Shown here: positions 11,105 through 21,555 of the stretch, one piece after another | Layout: every line of letters begins with the position of its first letter | Position numbering within the stretch: position 1 is the first letter of the stretch | From: Cricetomys ansorgei | Taxonomy: Eukaryota; Chordata; Mammalia; Rodentia; Nesomyidae | Assembly (NCBI GenBank): GCA_026225945.1 | Contig: JAMJFZ010000199.1 | Coordinates: 68,798,501 to 68,862,500, forward strand | Length of the DNA stretch: 64,000 bases | Direction: 5' to 3' | Program-made: the position numbers and the translations under genes | The notes under the pieces: model-generated | The model's database searches: none | Told to the model about the DNA's origin: nothing | The model's input: the letters and a program-made list of their open reading frames with translations, nothing else

Positions 11105-14100
11105 CTTTAATAAAGACCCTGGAAAACGCAACCCGGTAGCACCCATGTCCTCAGCCCTTTGTTCCTCTATGAAGTTTGCTCTGCTACAGAGAATTCCAAA
11201 CACAGTTTTGGATACCCCCACCCAATGAACACCTCTCCTCTGGATCTGACACCTAGACCACAGCCGGGACCCAGGGGACCCTGAGGACCCCAGCCTAGTT
11301 CCCAATATGGGTCCAGTGCTGTGGACCTGACCTGAGTCCAGGCATAAACAAACAGGTCCAATGACATGCTCCCCTGCAGGAAGCCTTGGTTTGTAGGCCA
11401 GGCCGACCCTCCTGTATGTCTGTCACGTGCTCTCCATGCTAAGAGAAACCATGTCTGCTCCTGGGTGCAGGCCCCGTGTCCAAGACCTGGATTGAATTAG
11501 AGTTCACTATTGGGTTACACACGCGTGTGTCTGCTCTGTCTCTTCTGTGGCTTTGTTTAGAAACAACTTTGACAGTGTCGGACCAAATGCCTACAAACTC
11601 ACGCGTGAGAACAAAAGATGCCCGTTCTCATTCAAAAAGAGGTTTTAGGAGGAAGACAAGGCCCCTGTCCTTCCTGCTGGTAAGGCCCTAATTGGCAGCT
11701 TTGAGCCCTTTTCAGGACACAGTAGGAAAGGCTAGAGATGGATGGGTGCCCCTCCCCCCACAGGAGCCCAGTGGGCTCTCTTGGGAGGACAAGGTGGAGT
11801 TGACAAGGAGTCATCTTCAACTCCCATGCCCCACGGCCCCAAGTCAGCCATCACCTCACCTGCACCCAGGCCACACTAACGCGACCCCTTCCCACTCTAA
11901 GTTTGTAATCACAATGAGAAATGTGTGCCACACAGCACACCTCCTCTGCAAAGTCATTCACGCTTGCTCTGTGTAACAATATGACCACGGGGACACTTAT
12001 TAACCATGGTTCGTGATCAACACAATGGCAAGAACAGTCAGTCCATGACTTGATGCGACAACTACGTGTTACTAAACGCCACAGACAATGCAATGCACTG
12101 TGCTAATTATTCTGATGCCAGTGGTAATTTTGCATGAATGCATAGCAATTCCTTCTAATAACAGAAACTGGCACTATTTCTGCTCCCACTTTACAGACAA
12201 GGAAAGAAACCCGGCAGCCGAGTACTAGGGAAAGCAGGGAGCGAGCCTCCGGCGAGCCTCGGAAGCTCCAAGTCTGGGACAGTATGTTCCCCACCTCACC
12301 CTGGATGCAGTTCCCACCCAGAAGGGAGTCACTTTAAAAGGTGCAGAAGTGTCTTAGCACAGAGTCTCTGTGCCCAAGCGCTCTGTGTTTTCGGGGAGCA
12401 ATCTGCTTGTTCTCCACGCGTTCAGACTCCCAACCCACTGATGGACGCTCTTCTCTCAGTAGTAACTGTGCGGGAGGCCAGGGTGGCGACAGTGAGTCAC
12501 CCTCCAGACAGGTCACCACAGCATCACCTTCGACACACGAGAGCTGCAAAGTAGGGGAGTCACAAGAGACAGGGACAGAGCAGGACAGAACAGGCACTGA
12601 CAGGGGTGCTGCGTGCACACGAGACATCGCGATGTGGAGGAAGGGACCCCCGGGGTCTCACTCCACAAGGACATGGGGGGGGCACCAGGAAGAGCGGCTT
12701 CACAGAGCTGCCCCTCCCCTGTGATGTGCTCACATATGACCTGAGTGCAGCCGACACCAGCTTACTTTATCTTCTAAGTTCTCGGAAATGAGCACACATA
12801 CCCCTTGATTATGAAGAAAAACATCTAACTGAAGGCAGTGCGTCTGTGGTGACTGACTGTACATGCTCAGAGACCGTGACAAGTTCACCAGGGAGGCTAG
12901 GGGACCAAGTGTCACCTCTTACGGTAATGCTGCTGGCTGCCGGGCCTCCTCAGTGCCACACAAGAGACCAAGAGGGCACATGTCAAGCTGCACAATGCCA
13001 TGTGGCAGAGGGCCATTCCTGGCCTCAACAGCTACTGTCACCAAGTTGCCAACTGCAGCTCGGTCACAAACTTGGTGGCAACTGATACTCTGAGGGCAAT
13101 ACCAAGGTGGACGGCCCAAGCAGAAGTCAGGGCACGTGGCCTCCTCATCGTTCAGATTTCAACCACAACACAGTGGCCACGTCACTCCGAACTACAAACT
13201 ACTCACCTGCCAGCCTAGTGCAGAGTCCCCTAAAAAACACTCACTGAAGAAGAGCAGGATGCAGAACAGGAGATGTGCAACGTAACAGTGGCCTAAGGGA
13301 CAGGTTAAGCAGAGAAAGCACAAGTCCAGATGGCAGCTGGAGGGAGGAGAGAGAACAGAAGAGGCACAAGGATGGTGCAGGTGACAGGCCACGAACCTAG
13401 GGAGTTTCCGGGGCTGTGTGTGTCAGTCCCGGCGGGACCGAGAGTGATGAGAGAATAGGCAATCAAGGAGACAGCAGGGCCAGAGACGGCAGGACATCAA
13501 GGGACACACTCGGCCACAAGAGTCTGTGTGCACACAACTTAAGCAAACGCACTGGGTACTGAGCCAGGCTCTTCACCCGCTGAAAAACTACAACGAAGCA
13601 TGGGGAGGCTGCAATCGGTCTTGAACTCCTGGCTTCAATCATTAACATAGGAAGAGGATGAGCCCGTGGGTGATACAGTGTTTTCTTGCCGTGTCCACCC
13701 CGGCTCTCTGCTTATGGCTTCTAACCTCACTCCACTGAAGAAATGGGCTCAGGCAAGAGGAGAGTGGGCAGCAGGGATCACATCTGGGTGTGACAGGCAG
13801 GGACACAAGAGACAGGACAGAAGGGGACCACCACGCCACCACAACACGGGGAGCATGCTGCAAAGGGCTACAGACACTAACACTGAAGGCCAGAAGTCAC
13901 AAGACCACACACCCGCCAACTTCCTGGCTTCTATAACTGGTCCTGTGATTGGACAGGAGCATAACACAGGGGCTGACGGGTGACACCCCCCTCCCCCAAC
14001 TACACTCTTCTGGAAGGCTGCAGTCACTTCAGAGATTAAGGAGCCTATGCTCAGCGTGAGCAAAACCCTGGTCTCCGTCTCCAGCGGGACAAAAGGGAAG

Positions 14101-14900
14101 GATCAAGGACGTTAGTGGACGAACAGCTCGGCAGGTGGGGATGGGTGGGGCTGATCCGTTCTGGACCCAGGACATCAGGCACAGGCAGGCTGGCTTTAGA
14201 TTTTCTCCTCTATTTTTCTACTTTGACACCCCCTCCCCATAACTAAAAGCCCCTCATCACTTTTTTCCAAGATTATAAACATGACCAGTCTCTGGGCACA
14301 CAGCAGTCTCCCAGCCCTGTGGCAATCTCACCCTTGAACCTATCTATCCTGTCCTGGCTCCCCATCCTTCTGGATAGGACTGGCCAGGCCCAAAGCAACC
14401 TTTGTTCTGCCCTGCCTCCCTCTGGCTCTCTGAGCCTCTTATCAGCCAGAAAACTGTACCTGGCTTCTTACCTACTTTACCCACTGTGAGGGCCACTTGT
14501 GGTCTTCCACGCATCAGGGAGTGACCCTTGGCTCCCGTTTGTCCCAGCTCTAGGTTGGCAGGGCAGGAGCCAAACTTGCATGCATGCATTGCTTCAGCAG
14601 CACAGGGCTGGCAGATACTCCGACCCAGGACTGATCAGGGTCCTGGACTCTTAGGGTTCCCATCTGGTTGGCTGTGCTTACTGCCATTCATTCACCTGGT
14701 GTCTAGGCTGCAAACTCTACGTGTTCTAAAGAGGTAAGTGGACCTTACCTCTCTTATGTACATCTAGGAAAAGTATGTAGACTCCACATTTTCCCATCAG
14801 TTTGGTGGCTAATAAAATATGACAGGAAAGTCTTACCGCAGAACATCACTTTCTAAACCAGATCTAGTGCCACACATCTACAATCCCAACGTTGTGGAAC
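11105..14900. other. Ago2: Repeat-poor block of Ago2 intron 1
   Basis: About 3.8 kb in which I recognise no SINE, L1, LTR or microsatellite and no coding exon on either strand. The composition is mixed and rather GC-rich for the intron. Open frames are short and overlap in several frames, so they look like chance. Whether it is conserved or regulatory cannot be told from one sequence. Confidence 0.5.
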
Positions 14901-14932
14901 ATTTGGAAGCTCTTCATTTTTAGGAAGTATTA

Positions 14933-15214
14933 TCATAGGTGGGAACCCTGCCAGAACTCAGCAGAGGGAACCACCATCATGGCAGAGGCCACACTGGACA
15001 ATGGAACCTCAAGTGTCTGAGCTTGGGTGTTTTTTATTGATCCAGAACTCCTCAAGTGTCATAAACAGCCCGTGCAGATCAGGTGCAATCAAACATCCCC
15101 CACATAAATCCAACACCTGCAGACAATACAAAACGCCAAGAGCTAGGGAGCTCCTCACCCAACAGTGCATAAAACAATTATTTTATACATAACTAAAAAT
15201 AAACTTCCACAACA
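14933..15214 (-). repeat. 3' LTR copy, U5 end missing
   Basis: Begins TGTTGTGGAAG at 15214 on the minus strand, carries 'tatgtataaaat' (TATA-like) soon after, and matches the other LTR through 'caggtgttggatttatgtgg' to about 14933. The portion equivalent to 15456-15507 cannot be aligned, so the end is deleted or strongly diverged and no target-site duplication can be named. Confidence 0.75.
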
Positions 15215-15228
15215 TCCCCCCCCCTTTT
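15215..15228 (-). other. Polypurine tract
   Basis: Reads AAAAGGGGGGGGGA on the minus strand and directly precedes the TG of the second LTR, the position where plus-strand DNA synthesis of an LTR element is primed. Confidence 0.75.
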
Positions 15229-15384
15229 GTTAGTTTTTGTTGTTGTTTTCCTGATGGGGTTTCCCCGTTGTAACTATGGCTGTCCTGGAACTCTGAAGAC
15301 CAGGTTGGCCTTGAACTCACAGAGACTTGCCTGCCTCTGCCTCCTGAATACTGGAATTAAAGGTGTGCACCAACACCACCTGGC
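15229..15384 (-). repeat. B1 SINE inside the LTR element
   Basis: A B1 in the same direction as the LTRs. Its first base is at 15384 (GCCAGGTGGTG...), it has 'gaggcagaggcaggcaagtc', and its tail 'aaaacaacaacaaaaactaa' reaches the polypurine tract. I see no target-site duplication around it: 'tagctcag' on the head side is not repeated on the tail side beyond three bases. That argues against an ordinary B1 insertion. Confidence 0.85.
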
Positions 15385-15450
15385 TAGCTCAGTCAGTAGA
15401 GCATGAGAATCTTAATCTCTACATCGTGGGTTCGAGTTCCACATTGGACG
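15378..15450 (+). pseudogene. tRNA-Lys(CUU)-derived sequence, not a working tRNA gene
   Basis: A 73-nt sequence collinear with cytosolic tRNA-Lys(CUU): A box 'tagctcagtcagtagagc', anticodon CTT at 15411-15413 inside 'gagaatcttaatctc', B box 'ggttcgagttcc', and CCA at 15451-15453 directly after the discriminator base. Genomic tRNA genes do not encode CCA in eukaryotes, so this derives from mature tRNA. Base pairs 1-72, 2-71 and 7-66 of the acceptor stem are broken. Its 3' end lies exactly where the LTR element's primer-binding site should be. Confidence 0.85.
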
Positions 15451-15453
15451 CCA
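15436..15453 (-). other. tRNA-Lys primer-binding site
   Basis: The minus strand reads TGGCGTCCAATGTGGAAC, the 18 nt complementary to the 3' end of the tRNA-Lys copy here and matching the Lys-1,2 type site with a few changes. It follows the LTR terminus CA after a two-base AA spacer, the expected geometry for the start of reverse transcription. Confidence 0.8.
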
Positions 15454-15455
15454 TT

Positions 15456-15786
15456 TGTAGTAGTATATCTACTGTGGTGGCTCACCAAGGAAGACAGAGA
15501 GGCGCTCTCATAGGTTGGAAACCCTACCAGACCTCAGCCAAGGGAACCACTATCCTGGTCAGCGCTATACTGCACAGTAGAATCCTGAGTGTCTGAGTTA
15601 GGGTTTGTTTGTTTTTTTTAATCCGGAACTCCTTAGGTGTTCTACTGATAGCATGTGCAGATCATGAGCAATCAAACATCGCCCACATAAATCCAACACC
15701 TGTAGACAATACAAAACGTAGGCAGCCCCTCACCCAACAGTGCACAAATAATTACTTTATACATAACTAAATAAACTTCCACAACA
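15456..15786 (-). repeat. 5' LTR, 331 bp
   Basis: Begins TGTTGTGGAAG at 15786 and ends ...CTACTACA at 15456 on the minus strand, with the canonical TG...CA ends. TATAAAG lies about 25 bp from the start, and ATTAAA followed by a (CAAA) stretch lies in the middle. Flank at 15787 reads 'ttatgtgg'. Confidence 0.8.
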
Positions 15787-16142
15787 TTATGTGGTAAGAA
15801 AAAAGAAACGAAATTCAGAACTCAGTGTTACTGTGGAATCCCTCGAGTTAGGAGTTCAAGACCAGCCTGGGTAACTAGTATGAACCAGCTGAGAAAGGAG
15901 ATTCGGGTTGGGGAGAAAGACAAGAACCAAGTTCTGACAGATGCTAAACCGAGAATCTTGAGGACAGACTGCTAAGCAAAACATCCAGACACAAAAGGTC
16001 ATGCTTTGCATGATTCTACTCATAAGAAACGTCCAGAATTGGCAAGTCAATAGCGAATCAGTCACTGGCTTCCAGGGTCTGGAGGGTGGGGGTTAGAACT
16101 AGGTATTGACACTGGTACACTGTGACTGGTACACTAAAGACA

Positions 16143-16215
16143 TGCATATGGGTACATGTGTGTACGTGTGTGTACGTGTGTGTGTGTGTGTGTACGTGTG
16201 TGTGTGTACGTGTGT

Positions 16216-16250
<35 letters not shown>
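16143..16250 (+). repeat. (GT)n microsatellite with GTAC interruptions
   Basis: About 100 bp of GT repeats broken by 'acgtgtgtgt' units every 8-20 bases, then a pure run of about 14 GT. Potential Z-DNA former. Confidence 0.95.
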
Positions 16251-16251
<1 letters not shown>

Positions 16252-16494
16252 GTGAAGATTCACAAAGGGCCAGAGGAGGGTGTCAGGTGTTCTCTATCGC
16301 CTCACTCCTCTGAGGCAAGGCCTCTCCCTCTCCCTGAACATGGAACTCCTGTTTTGTTTTGTTTTTTCCAGCTAGGCTGGCAGCCAGCAAATTGCCTCCA
16401 TCCCCCTGGGGCAAGGATCCAAACTGCACTCCTCATGCTTGCAGAGCAAGGGCTCTTTCCACAGCTCAACTGCTCATTGTTAAAGTTTCTAGGA

Positions 16495-16672
16495 TTTATT
16501 TCTATTATTGTAATTATGTGTATGCATGTGAGTGCAGGTGCTGTAGATGCAGTCAGATTCCCGGGAGCCGGATACAGGCAGCTGTTAGCCTCCCAGGGTG
16601 GTGATGGGAATGAATGCTCTCTCTGCCAGAGCATTATATGCTCTTAGCCACTGAGCCATCTCTCCAGGCCCT
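16495..16672 (-). repeat. B2/B3 SINE
   Basis: On the minus strand it opens 'ggcctggagagatggctcag', continues 'tctggcagagagagcattca' and ends with 'cacatgcatacacataatta' and an AT-rich tail. Confidence 0.85.
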
Positions 16673-18391
16673 TAAACGGTTAATTTTACGTTATGTAAAT
16701 TTGCAATTTTTTTTTTAAAAGGCTGACATTTTGAAAGAACTTTCCTGGCTCTGAAACGCCAATCATCTTTCTTCTCCCTGTTGACAATGCAGACCCACTT
16801 GGATCAGATAACGAGAGCAATACGCACTGCACTGAGTCAGTCCTACTGGGTCAGACTTGGGGTGAAGGCCAGAAAGGAACCCCCACAGGGCCAGTGGGGG
16901 CCCCAGACGCCATCCCAGAGGCCAGGGCTGGAGTGGCAGGAAGCCACCTGCTACAGCATCTGAGTTTGTCCATCGAAAGGATGGCCTGGCAAGGGTCTAA
17001 CAACTGTCAGTCTGCAACATGAACTTAAAAACACCTGTTTCAGTAAAAAAAAAAAAAAAAAAAATCCAAATAAATGTTCTTTAGAGTGACACTTGGTACC
17101 AGCAGGGAGCTCAGGAGGGCTGTGTCTTAGAAGCCCAGGGCCCAGGAACCCCACTCCACCCTCCCCTGGCAGATGCTGATAAGGGTCCTGGCACTCTCTT
17201 GAGAAGCCAGGGCTCAGTCTCCTGTGAGCACTGAGGCAAATCCTTGCCACCCCAGGCAACCAGGATCCTCTAGGGAGGAATGACCCAACAGTACGAAATT
17301 CAAATCCCTCCAGGGGCCAGCTTAGTTCTGCGCTTTGCTTGACACCACGCACGCGTGCGCACACACCACCACACCTGCTCCTCAGCGTCTTCACAGTGCT
17401 TAGTTTCTTTAGGAACAGAAGACCACACAGCAGGTCACAAGAAAACCAGACTCCTCTGCCAGAGGACTCCCAGTCTTCAGTGGAAGCCACAGATGCTCAT
17501 CTTAGTCCCCAGGTCACACCCCTAGCTAGGATGCCGGCCCCGGTCCTCACAGAAGGAGCCTCTGTCTGTTTCCCAAGCCTTGTGGCTTCAGGTGCTTAAA
17601 AATGCAGAGCACAGTTGCCATGGCATTTCTGGAACCCCTTAACAGCAACTTCACCGTAAGCCACAGCTGCAGCACCCCGACTTGGTGGCCCCGGGTTACG
17701 CCTTTCAGCTTTTTTCAGAAGAGAGGGACAGGTAAACAGACAAGCAGCAGATAAACTGAACCTCTGAAGAGGTTTCGGAAAGTCCTCGAGTGACTCCCCA
17801 TCTCCTAGGCTGTCCAAGGCAGGGGCAGTTCTCTCAGGGCTATACAACACAGGCTTGCGGCCCAGCCCCTCTCCTGACATCGGCGTGCTTGCTTGGGAAG
17901 GGCTCGGGCTGTTTTCTACTTTCTCAGAGCACTTACTCAAACCCCCATGGTCCTTGAAACAGCAATCACCTGTGGCACTGCCTGTGCCTTCAGGGAACAG
18001 GTGGGGAATGGCCTTGTAGATGATTCTGGCTCTTTCCTTCAGGCTCAGCTCAGGGGAAGAGCTGACCGGGGGCCAGCCGCAGGGTCCCAGGTCACTCGGG
18101 CCCACACTCCTAGAGCATACAGATCATTACTCTTTAAGGGTGCCACCACCGGCAGCGACAGAAGTTAGGACACGATGACATCTGGCCTCTCTTCCTGCTG
18201 TGGCCATGAAATTACCTAATGGTTCCTGAACCGTGGTTGTCAGGATGAAGCTACAGCCAAACCCAATGCCTGTCTCACTGAACCATGTGCTGAATTCACA
18301 CTGGCTTTTACGAAGTGCACAGACCAATCTCCCATAGAGACTCACTGCCTACGAGGACACTGAGGCACTGCCTCAACTCCATTCACCCCTG

Positions 18392-18702
18392 TAGTGGTTT
18401 GAATGAGACTGTCCCTAGGTTTGGCAATTTGAACATTTGGCCCACAGGTGGTTTAGGAGCTGTGGCCTTGTTGGAGGAGGTACGTCACTGGAGGCAGGCT
18501 CTGACAACTTAAGGACTGCCATTTCCAGTTTGCTCTGCTTCACACTCAAATCTGTAAATGTGAGCTCTCAGCTTCCTGTTCCTGTTGCCAAGCCTCCTCA
18601 TCGTTATGGACTCTTACCCCCGGAACCATGAGGCCTAATAAACTTCCTTCTCTAAGTTGCCTTGGTGGTGGTGCTTTGTCACAGCAAAACAAAAGTGACA
18701 CA
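18392..18702 (+). repeat. URR1-type (hAT-Charlie) non-autonomous DNA element
   Basis: Contains the familiar 'gtagtggtttgaatgagact', 'gtggccttgttggaggaggt', 'gagctctcagcttcctgttc', 'taagttgccttggtggtggt' and 'gtcacagcaaaacaaaagtg'. About 310 bp, no transposase frame. A sister copy is at 58222-58515. Confidence 0.65.
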
Positions 18703-20934
18703 TAGAAACTCACAACCCATCGCCTCCTTCTCCCAGGAAAAGAAGGCTGGGGGAGCTGACAGGGTGGTCCCCATGACTAACCCTGGCAAGCCTGTCACCT
18801 CTCCCACACTGTAAAAAAGGGGTCAACGGGACAGTCCACCAAAAGCATCCTTCAAAGACATCTGAGATGTCTTAACCTTGGGCCTTGACCAACCAATCAC
18901 CTACAGTTTTTCTTTTTGCTCCCATCCCAGCAGAGCTGTCAGACACTACCCAAACACACACGTGGAGAGATGTTGGATGACTTTCTAGGATGAGTCTGAC
19001 CACTTGGCACCACAGTGCTTGGGGAGCAGTTTCTGCCCAGTGCCTGGGCCTCTTCTTCCTCAACCCTCTCTGACTCCCACAGGTGTTAGCCTGGTCTTCC
19101 ATGGTCTCACAATTATCTCCCAGGCCTCAATGCCTCTCTCTCTAAACCACTGGCACCATCTAACTGCCTAACCCCCAAGTCAAACCCTCACCCCCTTGCC
19201 GCCCTCCTCAGTACCTCCTTCTTCAACAAAAGCAAGACGACCCAAGCTGCATGACCCTGGCCTCTTGCTCTCCAGTGACCCATTCAAGCTGCTTCCAAGG
19301 ACTCAGCTTCAGTGAGTGCCCTGGGAATCAGGACCAGCAGGGACAAAAGGAGCCAACAGTACCCGTGTAAACATACGTGTAAGCATGGGGAGGTGGCTAC
19401 TTCTAATGCCCTTTGCATCTCCATAAGATTCAGCTCAGTCCGAAACACGTCTAAGAACTGCCTGGCTGGAAATCATATCTGGGCATCTGGCAACAGAGGA
19501 ATACCACTTGTAATAGAAGCAGGCAGCAGAGGAAGCCTAGCTCTGCAGGCCAAACTTGAACCTGGCTCTGGTGGACCCTGTCTGGCTACCTTGAGTAACC
19601 ACCAACCCTGCCAGAATGTTCTCAAGATGACCAGGGACACATACATATTGGCTCCCCTTCAGGCTGTGCCACACGGGAAAGGAAAAGAATCCAGATTGCC
19701 AGGCCCAGAGGGCGTGGCGACCTGGACAACATGCTCACAACAGGGAAACTGAGACCCACCCAGAGGACAAGCTCCCCACATATGCTAGCAGAACAAGACT
19801 GACTGGATGACTGTGCTCATCTGTCCCCTGCTCCTGCGGTGATGATGGGAAGATCATGGAGTTCCCAGATGCTGGTCCAGTGCCCAAGAGCCAGAGGCTC
19901 CCTGTTCTTGGCAGACAGTAGAAGGCCTGCTGCCTCTCATACACCCAGTGGCCCCCTGCTTGGGGCTGCAGTGGCACATTTGGGCACAGCATCTCAGGGA
20001 CACCACGTGTGCACCTTCAGGCACCATGAGGACCCCACATGCACGGGGTGGGAAGCAAGCAGACACTCAAGCCAGTTGCTCCCGAGCCCCGGGGTCTGAC
20101 TTAGGGACAGCCCCCCAGATCTGCCTGCAATCCCAGTTACCTCACTTGACTGGAGACAACTCCCAGTTTAGATGAACCCCGCACAGCTGCACTGAAAATC
20201 TGACAAAAAGGCACAGTTGTTTGGTCTCGAAGAGCAAAAGGGGACCAAGGAATGAACAGGGATTTCAGATTCTTCAGCTTTAGGAGGGGAAAGTGGGAAA
20301 TTAGTTGTAGCTTGATGCTGTTTCACCCCAACAGGAGCTTCACCTTAATCAGCCGGAGGGAAAAGGATGGCCCAGGCACTGGGCTGGGTCTGTGCCAGTG
20401 TCACTGCCCACGAGATAGTGATGCCGGCGGGTGACGCCGCAGGGTGCACAGGACAGTTAAAGAAGATAAGGGGAGAAGGTGCAGAAGACAGAACGTGGCT
20501 CCTCACCTCACACCGGAGCCCAAAACTGGGGAGGGGAAATCCACTTTGGGGAAGGCTATAAGGTAGGGGGTCACACAAAGGCCACAAGCACCATCCTGAC
20601 TTTCTAGGCACCTGTGCTGAAAGTGGGCCACATAAGAAACAGGCTCCTGCTGCAACTATGAATTTCACGCTCAAAGTGACCTGTGGGAAAACTCTCAGGA
20701 TGAGGGAGTCAGAATGGACACAAGAAAGTGAGGTCCCCATCAGCCCCTCAAAGGGCAGGAAAGGAGGCAGGATTCTAAAGGCCAGGCAGGTAGTTTCAAA
20801 TATTGATGGGGGGAGGGGGCTGCAAGGGAGATGCCTGCTCTGAGGAGATTTTTAAGACCTTCAGTGTCTGAAAGAAGTAAAAAAATATATATGGGTAAAG
20901 GGAGAAGAGGCCTAGTTTTCAAGGTTCTGGTAAA

Positions 20935-21055
20935 AAGCTGGTTTGACGGCACACACCTGGAGCTCTCACACGAGGGAACTTATATAAGTGAGTTCAAAGC
21001 CAGCCTGGGCTACATAGTAAGACGCTGTTTCAAAAAACAAAGCAAAACTAAGAAA
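20935..21055 (+). repeat. B1 SINE, diverged
   Basis: Degraded head 'gtttgacggcacacacctgg', then a clear 'gagttcaaagccagcctggg' and 'ctacatagtaagacgctgtt' with a (CAAAA)-type tail. Confidence 0.75.
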
Positions 21056-21119
21056 GGTTTCTAAGACAGAAACCCAAATTACATGTATTGTTAATTTCAT
21101 ATTCTAACAGCAATTATAA

Positions 21120-21345
21120 GAGCTGGGGAGATGGCTCAGCAATTAAGAGCAGTTGATGCTCTTGCAGGACGACACAGGTTCAGTTCCCAGCATCCACATG
21201 GAAGCTCAAAACTGTCTATGACTTTGTTCCAAGAGACCACTGCTGCCCTCTTCTGGCCTCTGGGACCACCAGGCACATATGTGACACATACATATACGCA
21301 GGCAAACACTAATACACATAAAAAATAAAAATTAAAAAATAAACT
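21120..21345 (+). repeat. B3 SINE, full length
   Basis: From 'agctggggagatggctcagc' through 'gctgccctcttctggcctct' to 'atacacataaaaaataaaaa'. Confidence 0.9.
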
Positions 21346-21431
21346 AAAAGAGCAAGCCAACTATAGTGATGTTTCTGAAGCCAATCGGTATATTAATGGC
21401 GGTGGGCTATATTCACAAGTACCCACTCCAG

Positions 21432-21555
21432 CCTAGGGTGGTGACACAGCCTGTAACCCCAGGACTCAGGAAGCAGAGGCAGGAGGATCAGTTTGAGACT
21501 AGCCTGGGCTATACAGCCCACCCTGTCTCAGAAAAAGGAAAAAAAAAAAAATTCT
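21432..21555 (+). repeat. B1 SINE
   Basis: Head 'tagggtggtgacacagcctg', 'ggaagcagaggcaggaggat' and 'agcctgggctatacagccca', ending in 13 A. Confidence 0.8.

Larger units (their letters stand above)
14933..15786 (-). mobile_element. Miniature LTR retroelement containing tRNA-Lys and B1 sequence
   Basis: Read on the minus strand, the order is LTR (15786-15456, TG...CA), an AA spacer, a tRNA-Lys-type primer-binding site (15453-15436) that continues into the complement of the entire tRNA (to 15378), a B1 SINE (15384-15229), a polypurine tract (15228-15215) and a second LTR copy (15214 to about 14933). The internal region is about 240 bp and has no gag, pro, pol or env. The two LTR copies are plainly homologous over about 280 bp but differ at many bases, so the insertion is not recent. 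The second copy lacks a recognisable U5 end. I suspect an ERV2/MYSERV-like source because of the Lys primer and LTR size, but this is not proven. Confidence 0.75.

Noticed and set aside
15378..15450. Functional tRNA-Lys gene
   Set aside because: CCA is present in the DNA, three acceptor-stem pairs are broken, and the sequence forms the primer-site region of an LTR element.
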